Shown: positions 1-7,386, numbered from the stretch's first letter. The stretch is DNA of 12,196 bases from an uncultured Oscillospiraceae bacterium (GCA_905212515.1 CAJMEU010000086.1:1-12196), one strand, 5' to 3'. The notes: generated from the letters alone by a model not told the origin. Translations and numbers: made by a program.

Positions 1-51
1 GCAATGTAAAATGCCCCTTTTTGTTTTATATTCAGAACAGCGGGTGATGCT

Positions 52-615
52 ATGGAAGGGCAGGAGGCACGGCCGGCAATGCCGGAGAAAAAGGATCCGG
101 CGCGCGACCTTTTTGAATGGTATGACGCACTGGTGTTCGCGCTGGCGGCCATCGTATTGATCTTTCTGCTGTTTGTGCGCGTCATCACGGTGAGCGGCCA
201 CTCCATGGAGCCCACATTGTACGGCGGCGGACTTGTGCTTTTGCAAAGCATGCAGTAGGAAAGCCAGCGTTTGCATGTCGTGGTGGTGGATGGATACAGC
301 GCTTATGGCGCGCCCCTTGTCAAGCGCATCATCGGCCTTGCGGGCGACGTTATCGACATTGACTTTTCCACCGGCACGGTGACGCGCAACGGAGAAGTGC
401 TGGAGGAAGCCTATATCTCGGCCCCGACCACGCTGCAATTGGATGTGGAATTCCCGGTGACGGTGCCCGCGGGCAGGGTGTTCGTACTGGGCGACAACCG
501 CCCCGGCTCTAAGGACAGCCGCTCTTCGGAGATCGGCTTCCCGGACGAACGGGACCTTCTGGGCAAGGTGCTGTGGCGCATCACGCCCCTCAATAAATTT
601 GGAGCAGTGAAATGA
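52..615 (+). pseudogene. lepB: Signal peptidase I, interrupted by in-frame TAG
   Basis: Membrane-anchored serine protease that removes signal peptides from exported proteins, here apparently broken. The first 68 codons give a short charged N-terminus, one membrane segment (about residues 26-45) and the catalytic serine motif SGHSMEPT (Ser51). A TAG at 256-258 (codon 69) then interrupts the frame. The same frame continues with the catalytic lysine in VKRIIGLAGD (Lys91) and the box E motif GDNRPGSKDSRS (from residue 147). The Ser-Lys spacing of 40, counting the TAG as one codon, equals that of Bacillus SipS (Ser43/Lys83), so this is a point change, not an indel. Other conserved sites near it also differ: the usual Gly-Asp after SMEPTL reads GGG, and the usual RGD before the VVV strand reads RLH. 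Restart at TTG 271 would lack the serine. The last codons overlap rbgA (ATGA). Family identity is certain; whether the defect is real, recoded or a sequencing error is open. Confidence 0.82.
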
Positions 616-1490
616 GCGAAAATATCAACCATCGGCAGATCCATTGGTTCCCCGGGCACATGGCCAAAACCCTGCGCGTAATGGAGCAGAGCGTGCGCCA
701 GGTGGACGTGGTGCTGGAGCTGCTGGATGCCCGCATCCCTCACAGCAGCCTCAACCCGGAGGTGGAGCGCATCGCCCAGGCGCGGCCCCGGCTGTATGTG
801 CTGAACAAGGCGGATCTGGCCGATCCGGAGATCACCAAGCGCTGGGTCGCTTATTTCAAGCGGCAGGGCAGCGGCTGTGTGGCGATTTCCAGCAAGCAGC
901 GCGGCGGCATGGAGGGCGTAAAAAAGGCCATCGACCAGGAATTGGCCGAGCTTTTGGCCCGCAGGGCCGACAAGGGCACCGCCGGCGCGGCCATCCGCAT
1001 CATGGTGACGGGCATCCCCAACGTGGGCAAATCCACGTTCATCAACAGCTTTATAGGGGCCAGCCGCGCCCTGGCGGCCGATAAACCCGGCGTCACCCGG
1101 GGCAAGCAATGGATCAGCGCCGGCGGGTATGACCTGCTGGATATGCCCGGCGTGCTGTGGAAAAAATTTGAGAGCGACATCGTGGCCAGCAACCTGGCCT
1201 TCATCGGCTCTATCCGGGACGATATCCTGGACGTGGAGGCGCTGGCCACCCACCTGCTGGAGCAGCTGCAGAAAACGGCCGCGCCGCAGCTGCGGGAGCG
1301 CTATAAACTGGATGAAGAGGTTCTGGAGCTGGACGCTTACGATTTGCTGGATGTGATGGGGCGCAATCGCGGGATGCTTATGAGCGGCGGCGTGGTGAAC
1401 ATGGAGCGCGCGGCCGTCGCCTTTGTGGATGAATTCCGCGCCAGCAAGCTGGGCCGCATCTCGCTGGAAAGGCCGGAGGGGGTGCAGTGA
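612..1490 (+). CDS. rbgA: Ribosome biogenesis GTPase RbgA (YlqF)
   Basis: Circularly permuted GTPase that promotes late assembly of the 50S ribosomal subunit, acting on the immature particle in the cytoplasm. The 292-residue product has the N-terminal HWFPGHM signature (residues 11-17), then the GTPase motifs in permuted order: G4 NKAD (65-68), G5-like ISSK (92-95), G1 P-loop GIPNVGKST (134-142), G2 around Thr162 (KPGVTRG) and G3 DMPG (177-180). All key residues are present. The rest is the helical C-terminal RNA-binding region, of normal length for the family. Its ATG overlaps the signal peptidase stop in an ATGA arrangement and its TGA overlaps the rnhB start, so translation is probably coupled within one transcript. 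The rbgA-rnhB pairing is common in Bacillota, which supports the call. Confidence 0.96.
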   Translation: MSENINHRQIHWFPGHMAKTLRVMEQSVRQVDVVLELLDARIPHSSLNPEVERIAQARPRLYVLNKADLADPEITKRWVAYFKRQGSGCVAISSKQRGGMEGVKKAIDQELAELLARRADKGTAGAAIRIMVTGIPNVGKSTFINSFIGASRALAADKPGVTRGKQWISAGGYDLLDMPGVLWKKFESDIVASNLAFIGSIRDDILDVEALATHLLEQLQKTAAPQLRERYKLDEEVLELDAYDLLDVMGRNRGMLMSGGVVNMERAAVAFVDEFRASKLGRISLERPEGVQ

Positions 1491-2092
1491 TGGACGAACG
1501 GGAGTTGTTCGACAGCGCGTACCGGGCGCGCTGCGGCCTCATCTGCGGCGTGGACGAGGCGGGCCGCGGTCCGCTGTGCGGCCCCGTCTGTGTGGCCGCC
1601 GTGATGCTGGACCCGGAAAAGCCCGTCCCGGGCGTGAACGATTCAAAAAAACTGAGCGAGAAAAAACGCGAGACGCTGTACGACGCCATCGTGGAGAACG
1701 CGCTGGCCTACCGGGTGGAATTGATCGGCCCGGAGGTCATCGACGAGCTGAATATCCTGGGCGCCACCATGCTGGGCATGCGCCAGGCCATTGACGGCCT
1801 GGCCCTGCGCCCGGCGCTGGCACTGATCGACGGCAACCGGTGCCCTGAGGCCGGCGTGCCCTGCGAGGCCGTGGTGAAGGGGGATGCCAAAAGCGCCTCC
1901 ATCGCCGCGGCGTCCATCCTGGCCAAGGTGACGCGGGATCGCTATATGACAGAGCTGGCCAAACAATATCCCCAGTACCGCCTGGAACAGCACAAGGGAT
2001 ATCCCACCAAACTACATTATGAACTGCTGGATCAATACGGTATCCAGCCCTTTTACCGCAAAAGCTTTTTGAAAAAACGCGGGTACGTATAA
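1490..2092 (+). CDS. rnhB: Ribonuclease HII
   Basis: Endonuclease that cuts the RNA strand of RNA/DNA hybrids and nicks at single ribonucleotides in DNA, starting ribonucleotide excision repair. The 200-residue product contains GVDEAGRGPLCGPV, with Asp22 and Glu23 as the first two acidic metal ligands, NDSKKLS (50-56), LIDGN (Asp114) and VKGD (Asp132). The four acids match the family's catalytic quartet. The C-terminal block ASILAKVTRDRY is also typical. I chose ATG 1490, which shares one base with the rbgA TGA and has GGAGGGGG at about 1476-1483 upstream. A GTG immediately before it (1487) would add one residue. Its TAA shares a base with the yraN ATG. Nothing suggests loss of activity. Confidence 0.96.
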   Translation: MDERELFDSAYRARCGLICGVDEAGRGPLCGPVCVAAVMLDPEKPVPGVNDSKKLSEKKRETLYDAIVENALAYRVELIGPEVIDELNILGATMLGMRQAIDGLALRPALALIDGNRCPEAGVPCEAVVKGDAKSASIAAASILAKVTRDRYMTELAKQYPQYRLEQHKGYPTKLHYELLDQYGIQPFYRKSFLKKRGYV

Positions 2093-2451
2093 TGGATAAA
2101 AAACTACTGGGGGCCTGGGGAGAAAGCCTGGCCGCCGCCGATTACCGCAAAGACGGCTACGAAGTGGCGGCCGCCAACTACCGCACGCGCCAGGGGGAGA
2201 TAGACTTGGTCGTGCACAAAGGCGGGCAGTATGTTTTTGTGGAAGTGAAAACGCGCACCGCCGGCGCCATCGACGCGCCGCGGGCTTTCGTCACCAAGGC
2301 AAAACAGCAGCGCGTGCTGCTGGCGGCGCAGAGCTTTCTGCAGGCCCATGGCCTGACGGAGGCCAACCTCCGCCTGGACGTGGCGGAAGTGTGGGTGGAC
2401 AGCGCGGGAAACCCCTCTGTGAACCGCATCGAAAATGCCTTTGAGGCTTGA
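2092..2451 (+). CDS. yraN: YraN/UPF0102 endonuclease-like protein
   Basis: Small protein (119 residues) of the YraN/UPF0102 family, which has a restriction-endonuclease/Holliday-junction-resolvase-like fold. Its exact substrate is not settled. Visible family signatures are GAWGE near the N-terminus (Glu11), RQGEIDLV (Glu36, Asp38) and FVEVKTR (Glu51, Lys53), which together form the E...ExD...ExK metal-binding core of this nuclease superfamily. The ATG overlaps the last base of the rnhB stop (TAATG). The rnhB-yraN order is common in bacteria and fits a role in nucleic-acid maintenance, but that role is inference. Length is normal and the motif set is complete. Confidence 0.93.
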   Translation: MDKKLLGAWGESLAAADYRKDGYEVAAANYRTRQGEIDLVVHKGGQYVFVEVKTRTAGAIDAPRAFVTKAKQQRVLLAAQSFLQAHGLTEANLRLDVAEVWVDSAGNPSVNRIENAFEA

Positions 2452-2453
2452 AG

Positions 2454-2464
2454 AAGGGAAGGGA
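2454..2464 (+). promoter_or_regulatory. Ribosome binding site that sets the dipeptidase start
   Basis: A purine-rich AAGGGAAGGGA stretch lies just upstream of ATG 2469. The same frame is open back to a TTG at 2448 overlapping the yraN stop, but that TTG would place this site inside the gene and would add seven residues (MKKGRDR) ahead of the conserved FFDLHCDT block. ATG 2469 is therefore preferred. Confidence 0.7.
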
Positions 2465-2468
2465 TCGC

Positions 2469-3404
2469 ATGGATTTTTTCGACTTGCACTGTGATACTGC
2501 TTCGGCATTGATGGAAAACGGCCAGGGCCTGGAGGACAATATCCTGCATGTCAGTTTGAAAAAAGCCGGTGCCTTTGGGCGCTGGGCCCAGGTATTCGCC
2601 CTGTTCATTCACGACAAAAACGGGCCCGAGGCGGCATACGCGCTGTATGAGAAACAGTACGAATCCTTCCGGGGGCAATTGGCAAAGCACGGGGACAAAA
2701 TCGTCCAATGCCGCACCGGGCAGGACCTGGAGAACGCCTTTGCCGCCGGCAAGCGGGCAGCCATCCTCTCGGTGGAAAACGGCAGTGCGCTGCGCGGACG
2801 GCTGGATACGCTGGAGCGGTTTCAGCAAGACGGCGTGCGTTTGCTGACGCTGACCTGGTTCGGCGAAAATGAGCTGGGATACGGCAGCATGGCTGGCGGC
2901 CCACTGAAGCCTTTTGGCCGGCAGGTATTGGAAGCGCTGCCCGGCCACGGCATCCTGCCTGATATCTCGCATCTGTCCGACGAGGGCGTGGCGGAGGTGT
3001 TCAGTTTGTACAGCGGCCCGCTGGTGGCCACCCATTCCAATGTGCGCGCCCAGTGCGGCCACTGCCGTAACCTGACCAAAAGCCAGATCACGGAGATCGC
3101 CCGGCGGGGCGGGCTGATCGGCATCAACTTGTGCCGGGCTTTCCTGGGCGGCCCGAAGGACAATGCGGAATATGCCTCCTGTGAGGATGTATACCGGCAT
3201 CTGTGCGCTTTCCTGGAGCTGGGCGCAGCGCACACCGTGTGCTTTGGCACGGATTTTGACGGCGCCTCCGTGCCGAGGGACATTGGCGACATCGCCGGCA
3301 TCCCCGCGCTGTACGATTATCTTCTTGGGCGGAACCTGGCGCAATCGCTCTTACAGGATGTATTTTTTGAAAACGCCTGCCGCTTCTGGCAGCGTGTGAT
3401 GTAA
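2469..3404 (+). CDS. Membrane dipeptidase-family (peptidase M19) protein
   Basis: Zinc metallopeptidase of the M19 (renal/membrane dipeptidase) family, which hydrolyses dipeptides and often tolerates a D-residue at the second position. The 311-residue product shows the complete set of binuclear zinc ligands: HxD in DLHCDT (His7, Asp9), the bridging Glu in SVENG (Glu103), His168 in DISHLSD and His189 in ATHSN, plus the GTDFDG motif (260-265) carrying the conserved catalytic-site Asp. The TLTW...ENELGYG block (127-139) is typical of bacterial members. There is no signal peptide or membrane segment, so the protein is probably cytoplasmic and may act in peptide or cell-wall peptide turnover; that role is inference. 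It starts 17 bases after yraN and ends 23 bases before thrC. Confidence 0.92.
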   Translation: MDFFDLHCDTASALMENGQGLEDNILHVSLKKAGAFGRWAQVFALFIHDKNGPEAAYALYEKQYESFRGQLAKHGDKIVQCRTGQDLENAFAAGKRAAILSVENGSALRGRLDTLERFQQDGVRLLTLTWFGENELGYGSMAGGPLKPFGRQVLEALPGHGILPDISHLSDEGVAEVFSLYSGPLVATHSNVRAQCGHCRNLTKSQITEIARRGGLIGINLCRAFLGGPKDNAEYASCEDVYRHLCAFLELGAAHTVCFGTDFDGASVPRDIGDIAGIPALYDYLLGRNLAQSLLQDVFFENACRFWQRVM

Positions 3405-3427
3405 AAGGGAAAAGAGGGGGAGAAACT

Positions 3428-4888
3428 ATGCAGTATACCAGTACCCGAAACAGCGCGCTGCGCGTGAACGCCGCCCAGGCCATCGTGACCGGATTGGCGC
3501 CGGACGGAGGCTTGTTTGTGCCCGTGGAATTCCCGCAGCTGCCGGTGGAAGCCGTGCGCGGAAAGACCTATGCCCAGGCCGCGGCGCTGGTGCTGGGACA
3601 ATATCTGACGGAGTACAGCCCGGAATTTTTGCAGCAGGCTGCGGAAGAGGCTTATAACGCCGAGGCCTGGGAGGATGCGCTGGGCCGCACCGTGCCCTTG
3701 GGACGGGACGATACTTATATGCTGGAACTGTGGCACGGTCCCACCAGCGCCTTCAAGGACTACGCCTTGCAGCTGATGCCCAAATTGTTGGTGGAGGGCA
3801 AGCGCCTTCTTGGCCGCACGGAGACCACCAAGATCCTGGTGGCCACCTCCGGTGACACCGGCAAGGCGGCACTGGAAGGGTACAGGGATCTGCCGGGCGT
3901 CAAAATCGCGGTGTTTTACCCCAATGACGGCACCAGCGAGATCCAGCGTTTGCAGATGGCCACGCAGGAAGGCGGCAACGTGGCCGTCTATGCGGTGGAT
4001 GGCAATTTCGACGATGCGCAGACCGGCGTCAAGCGCGTGTTTGCGGATGCCGGCGTGGCCCGGCAATTGCAGGAAACCGGCGCGGTGCTGTCCAGCGCCA
4101 ATTCCATCAACTGGGGACGGCTGGTACCGCAGATCGTCTATTATTACTACAGCTATTGCCAACTGCTTGACAGCGGCAGCATCGCCGCCGGCGACACCGT
4201 TGATTTCTGTGTGCCCACGGGTAATTTCGGCGATATTCTGGCGGGCTGGTATGCAAAACAGATGGGCCTGCCTGTGGGCCGGCTGATCTGCGCGTCCAAC
4301 CGCAACAATGTGCTGGCGGATTTTCTCACCCTCGGCAGTTATGACGCGGCGCGGGACTTCCACCGGACCACCAGCCCTTCCATGGACATCCTGGTGTCCT
4401 CCAATCTCGAGCGTTTGCTGTATCACGTCACCGGGGACGCTGCACAGGTGGCGGACTGGATGGCGCAGCTGGGCACGCGGCGCGGCTATCAGGTGCCCCG
4501 TGCAGTGCTGGAGGCCATCCAGCGGGACTTTGCCTGCGGCTGGGCCGGAGATGAAGATGCGGCTGCGGCCATTGGCGGTTTGTTTCACAGCGCGGGCTAC
4601 CTGATGGATCCCCATACGGGCGTGGCGTTCCATGTGGCACAGACCTGCCGCACCGCCGGCTGGCCCTGCGTGGTGCTGTCCACGGCCAGCCCCTATAAAT
4701 TTCCCGCCGACGTGTTGCTGGCATTGGGCATGGCGGCGCCGGAAAATGAGTTCGAAGCCTTTGCACAATTGGAGCAGAAGACCGGCTCCCGCGCGCCTCA
4801 GAGATTGGCCGAACTGGGCGGGAAGCCCGTGCGCTTTGACCGCATCATCGGCAAGGATGAAATCGCGGCCGCCGCGTTGTCGTTATAA
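3428..4888 (+). CDS. thrC: Threonine synthase
   Basis: PLP-dependent enzyme that converts O-phospho-L-homoserine and water to L-threonine and phosphate, the last step of threonine synthesis. The 486-residue product starts with the threonine-synthase N-terminal domain (YTSTRN...GLAPDGGLFVP) and has the PLP lysine in HGPTSAFKDYA (Lys110). ATSGDTGKAALEGY and VPTGNFGDILAGW are the substrate- and PLP-phosphate-binding loops. The length fits the longer form of the family found in many Clostridia and enterobacteria. A strong site, GAGGGGGAG (about 3414-3422), precedes ATG 3428. No hom or thrB gene is in the window, so the pathway is not clustered here. No leader peptide or riboswitch is visible in the 23-base gap before it. 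Confidence 0.96.
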   Translation: MQYTSTRNSALRVNAAQAIVTGLAPDGGLFVPVEFPQLPVEAVRGKTYAQAAALVLGQYLTEYSPEFLQQAAEEAYNAEAWEDALGRTVPLGRDDTYMLELWHGPTSAFKDYALQLMPKLLVEGKRLLGRTETTKILVATSGDTGKAALEGYRDLPGVKIAVFYPNDGTSEIQRLQMATQEGGNVAVYAVDGNFDDAQTGVKRVFADAGVARQLQETGAVLSSANSINWGRLVPQIVYYYYSYCQLLDSGSIAAGDTVDFCVPTGNFGDILAGWYAKQMGLPVGRLICASNRNNVLADFLTLGSYDAARDFHRTTSPSMDILVSSNLERLLYHVTGDAAQVADWMAQLGTRRGYQVPRAVLEAIQRDFACGWAGDEDAAAAIGGLFHSAGYLMDPHTGVAFHVAQTCRTAGWPCVVLSTASPYKFPADVLLALGMAAPENEFEAFAQLEQKTGSRAPQRLAELGGKPVRFDRIIGKDEIAAAALSL

Positions 4889-4917
4889 AGAAAGGAGTCC
4901 GGCGCCATGCGCCGGGC
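4889..4917 (-). terminator. Terminator-like hairpin for the minus-strand DUF1540 gene
   Basis: CCGGCGC (4899-4905), loop CAT, GCGCCGG (4909-4915) form a perfect 7-bp GC-only stem between the convergent ends of thrC and the DUF1540 gene. Read on the minus strand it is followed by ACTCCTTTCTTTAT, a T-rich tract, so it resembles a rho-independent terminator for the minus-strand gene. On the plus strand the following bases are GC-rich, so it would not end thrC transcription by the usual mechanism. Confidence 0.5.
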
Positions 4918-4931
4918 CCGGGAAGCTGGGT

Positions 4932-5093
4932 TCATATCTCTTCAAAGGTTTCACACATGGTCTCCTCCCCGAGGATCGCCATGCGGTTTTTTACTTGGAT
5001 GCGCTCGGCCGTACAGCAGTGTCGGCCATTGTTGTACACGCAGTTTTCCACTTCGCAGCAGACGCCTTCCAAGATCTTTTCGCTCTCTTGCAT
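4932..5093 (-). CDS. Small cysteine-rich DUF1540 protein
   Basis: A 53-residue protein of the DUF1540 type, a short clostridial/bacillar family with conserved cysteines that probably bind metal; no function is established. Visible features are GVCCEVENCVYN (Cys12, Cys13, Cys18), HCCTAERI (Cys26, Cys27) and ETMCETFEE (Cys47), giving a C-x4-C-x8-C-x19-C pattern typical of the family. It is the only minus-strand gene in the window, convergent with thrC and divergent from the phosphoesterase 63 bases away. I chose ATG 5093 because AAAGGAGG lies 11 bases upstream of it. An in-frame ATG at 5117 would add eight residues (MTKEAFYA), but that site would then fall inside the gene. No clear promoter is visible. 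Confidence 0.82.
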   Translation of the reverse strand: MQESEKILEGVCCEVENCVYNNGRHCCTAERIQVKNRMAILGEETMCETFEEI

Positions 5094-5104
5094 CGCGTAA
5101 AACG

Positions 5105-5112
5105 CCTCCTTT
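5105..5112 (-). promoter_or_regulatory. Ribosome binding site for the DUF1540 gene
   Basis: The minus strand reads AAAGGAGG here, a near-perfect Shine-Dalgarno sequence 11 bases from ATG 5093. It decides between the two in-frame ATGs, since the upstream one (5117) has only a GGGGGA stretch before it. Confidence 0.6.
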
Positions 5113-5156
5113 GTCATTAGGGTCCCCCGGCGAAGAAGGGCGTATTCGGAGGAAAT

Positions 5157-5846
5157 ATGGCAATTTATGCAATCGGCGACCTGCATCTCTCGTTGGGAGG
5201 CTCCAAACCGATGGATGTGTTTCCCGGCTGGGAAGGATATATGCCCCGGCTGGAACAGCAGTGGCGCGCCCTGGTGCTGCCAGAGGACACGGTGGTGCTG
5301 GTGGGGGATATCTCCTGGGGCATGAATCTGGAACAATGCAGGGCGGATTTTGCCTTCCTGGAGGCGCTGCCCGGGCACAAGCTGCTGATGAAGGGCAACC
5401 ACGATTATTGGTGGTGCACCATGGCCAAGATGCGTGCATTCCTGGCGGAAAACGGCTTTGGCAGCTTATCTTTCCTGCACAACAATTTCGCTTTGGCGGA
5501 AGGCACGGCGCTGTGCGGCACGCGCGGCTGGATGTTCGACCAAGGTCAGCCTCACGACGAAAAGATGATGGCGCGGGAGTGCGGGCGCCTGCGCATGTCC
5601 CTGGCCCTGGCGCAGCGGGAGGCGCCCGAGGCTGAGCGGGTGGCCTTTCTGCATTACCCGCCCGTATATCCCGGCGCGGAGGCAGAGGAGATCGTGGCCG
5701 TGCTGCAAGAGTTCGGCGTGCGGCGCTGCTATTACGGGCATCTGCACGGCGCGGCTATCCGCTACGCGATGCAAAGCGAGGCGGGCGGCGTATACTACCG
5801 CCTCATCAGTGCGGATGCGGTGGGTTTCTGCCCGGTAAAAATTTGA
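5157..5846 (+). CDS. Calcineurin-like metallophosphoesterase
   Basis: Cytoplasmic protein of 229 residues from the calcineurin-like metallophosphoesterase superfamily; the substrate is unknown. All metal-binding motifs are in order: GDLHL (Asp8, His10), GDISWG (Asp51), KGNHDYWW (Asn81, His82, Asp83), FLHYPP (His166) and GHLHG (His195, His197). The tryptophans in GDISWG and NHDYWW are distinctive of a subgroup I do not know to be characterised biochemically. No signal peptide or membrane segment is seen. A GGAGGA site at about 5148-5153 precedes ATG 5157. It is divergent from the DUF1540 gene and 93 bases upstream of tig, which has its own promoter, so the link with the chaperone genes may be positional only. 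Confidence 0.9.
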   Translation: MAIYAIGDLHLSLGGSKPMDVFPGWEGYMPRLEQQWRALVLPEDTVVLVGDISWGMNLEQCRADFAFLEALPGHKLLMKGNHDYWWCTMAKMRAFLAENGFGSLSFLHNNFALAEGTALCGTRGWMFDQGQPHDEKMMARECGRLRMSLALAQREAPEAERVAFLHYPPVYPGAEAEEIVAVLQEFGVRRCYYGHLHGAAIRYAMQSEAGGVYYRLISADAVGFCPVKI

Positions 5847-5895
5847 AAACAGGCCTATTTTGTGGCCGCAGTGGCTAGCAATCTGTAAAAGATTG

Positions 5896-5904
5896 TGCTA
5901 TAAT
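5896..5904 (+). promoter_or_regulatory. Extended -10 promoter for tig
   Basis: TGC followed by TATAAT (hexamer at 5899-5904) is an extended -10 element about 36 bases upstream of the tig start. The best -35 candidates at 17-18 bases spacing are weak (TAGCAA, 5876-5881), which fits an extended -10 promoter. A GGAGG ribosome binding site (5928-5932) lies 7 bases before the ATG. It probably drives tig and perhaps clpP-clpX. Confidence 0.62.
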
Positions 5905-5939
5905 AATAAAATGTAAGTTTCAACATTGGAGGAAATAGC

Positions 5940-7277
5940 ATGAAGCTCGTTAAAAATGAAAAGCTGGAAAACAACCGCCAAGAACTGCAATTCTCCATTG
6001 ACGCGGACGCGTTCAATGCCGCTGTGGACGAGGCGTTTAAACGCGAATCCGTCAATTACAATATCCCCGGTTTCCGCAAGGGCAAAGCGCCCCGCCATAT
6101 GATCGAAAAAATGTACGGCGCCGATGTGTTCCATTATCCCGCCATCAACGATCTGTTCCCCGACGCCTACGAGGCGGCGGTGAAGGAGAGCGGCATCGAA
6201 CCGGTGGACCGCCCCGAGGTGGACGTGGTTTCCGCCAGCACGGAGGACGGCGTGGTTTTGAAAGCAGTGGTGACGGTGAAGCCCGATGTCAAAGTGGGAA
6301 AATATACCGGTTTGAAGGCCACCAAAAAGGCCAACACTGTGGACGAGGCGCAGGTGGAAGCCGAAGTGGACCGCATGCGTGAGCGCAACGGCCGCATCAT
6401 CACCCGCGAAGGCGCTGCCGAGAACGGCGACACCGCTGACATCGATTTTGAGGGTTTCCTGGACGGCGTTCCCTTCGAGGGCGGCAAAGGCGAGAAATTC
6501 CCCTTGATCCTGGGCTCCGGCCAGTTCATTCCCGGTTTTGAGGAGCAGGTGGTGGGCCACAGCGCCGGCGACGAGTTTGAGGTGAACGTCACTTTCCCTG
6601 AGGACTATCAGGCCAAGGAATTGGCCGGCAAGGCCGTGGTGTTCAAGGTAAAGCTGCATGAGGTGAAAACCAAAGAGCTGCCTGCGCTGGACGATGAGTT
6701 TGCCAAGGACGTGTCCGAGTATGACACGCTGGACGAACTGAAGGCCAGCATCCGCAAGGAGATGGAAGACCGCCAGGACAAAGCCAACGAGCTGGACGTG
6801 GAAAACGAGCTGGTGGATCAGGTGGTGGCCTCGCTCGAGGGCGACATCCCCGCCTGCATGATCGAGACCCGCATCGACGAGATGGTGCGTGATTTCGAAT
6901 ATCGTCTGCAGCAGCAGGGCCTGCGCCTGCAGGATTATCTGAAATATATGGGCGGTGAAGCCGAGAAGTTCCGCGAGAGCTTCAAGGAGCAGGCTGAAAA
7001 ACAGGTCAAGATCCGCCTGGCCCTGGAAAAGATCGCCGAGCTGGAAAAGATCGAAGCTTCCGAAGAGGATTTCGAGAATGAGCTGAAGCGCATCGCCGAG
7101 GCCTACAGCATGGAAGTGGAGAAAGTCCGCTCCATCGTGCCTGTGGACGAAGTGAAAAAGGACCTGGCGGTAAACAAAGCCATCGACTTCATCAAGAACA
7201 ACGCCAAAGTGGCGGTGGAGAAGGCCAAGGCCAAGAAAGCCAAAAAGGACGAGAAGGCGGAAGAGGCCGCGGAATAA
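5940..7277 (+). CDS. tig: Trigger factor (ribosome-associated chaperone)
   Basis: Chaperone that docks on ribosomal protein L23 at the exit tunnel and shields emerging chains; it also has peptidyl-prolyl isomerase activity. The 445-residue product has the three usual parts. The N-terminal ribosome-binding domain carries the signature GFRKGKAP (44-51). An FKBP-type isomerase domain starts near GDTADIDFEG (from residue 163) and runs through LGSGQFIPGFEEQVVG and FPEDY to about 245. A helical C-terminal domain begins around LDDEFAKDV. The end is a short Lys/Glu/Ala-rich tail (KAKAKKAKKDEKAEEAAE). Length is normal. The gene has its own promoter and is followed by clpP and clpX, a very common bacterial order. 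Confidence 0.97.
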   Translation: MKLVKNEKLENNRQELQFSIDADAFNAAVDEAFKRESVNYNIPGFRKGKAPRHMIEKMYGADVFHYPAINDLFPDAYEAAVKESGIEPVDRPEVDVVSASTEDGVVLKAVVTVKPDVKVGKYTGLKATKKANTVDEAQVEAEVDRMRERNGRIITREGAAENGDTADIDFEGFLDGVPFEGGKGEKFPLILGSGQFIPGFEEQVVGHSAGDEFEVNVTFPEDYQAKELAGKAVVFKVKLHEVKTKELPALDDEFAKDVSEYDTLDELKASIRKEMEDRQDKANELDVENELVDQVVASLEGDIPACMIETRIDEMVRDFEYRLQQQGLRLQDYLKYMGGEAEKFRESFKEQAEKQVKIRLALEKIAELEKIEASEEDFENELKRIAEAYSMEVEKVRSIVPVDEVKKDLAVNKAIDFIKNNAKVAVEKAKAKKAKKDEKAEEAAE

Positions 7278-7308
7278 GCGGTCGGTCCCTCCCTTAAAAC
7301 GCAGCGAT

Positions 7309-7344
7309 CGACCGATACGTGTGCCCGTGCATGCGTATCGGTCG
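7309..7344 (+). promoter_or_regulatory. 16-bp hairpin between tig and clpP
   Basis: CGACCGATACG (7309-7319) is the exact reverse complement of CGTATCGGTCG (7334-7344). The pairing continues inward through two G-T wobbles and three more pairs to a CCGT tetraloop, giving a 16-bp stem. It starts 31 bases after the tig stop and ends 42 bases before the clpP ATG. It is followed by TCTAATTCCCCC, not a T-run, so it is a poor classical terminator. It could attenuate read-through, mark an RNA-processing site or protect the tig 3' end; these roles are inference. Confidence 0.6.
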
Positions 7345-7372
7345 TCTAATTCCCCCAAAAGCAGCCAATTAC

Positions 7373-7379
7373 AAGGAGG
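7373..7379 (+). promoter_or_regulatory. Ribosome binding site that sets the clpP start
   Basis: AAGGAGG lies 7 bases before ATG 7387. The reading frame is open upstream to a GTG at 7321, but that start would fall inside the hairpin loop region and add 22 residues absent from the family, so ATG 7387 is the start. Confidence 0.85.
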
Positions 7380-7386
7380 CAAAAGT

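Noticed and set aside
11..32. CCCC followed by a T-rich run, like the tail of a terminator of an upstream gene, with a TATATT that could be a -10 box.
   Set aside because: The matching hairpin arm would be outside the window and no -35 box is visible, so neither call can be supported.
4907..5635. Plus-strand ORF of 242 codons starting with ATG after an AAAGGAG stretch, within and beyond the gap after thrC.
   Set aside because: It runs opposite the DUF1540 gene and then out of frame through the phosphoesterase. Its sequence is Arg/Gly-rich with no family signature, and the start lies inside the terminator-like hairpin.
7321..7386. Upstream GTG start for clpP adding 22 residues.
   Set aside because: It lies in the hairpin and gives a sequence absent from ClpP; AAGGAGG correctly spaced before ATG 7387 marks the true start.
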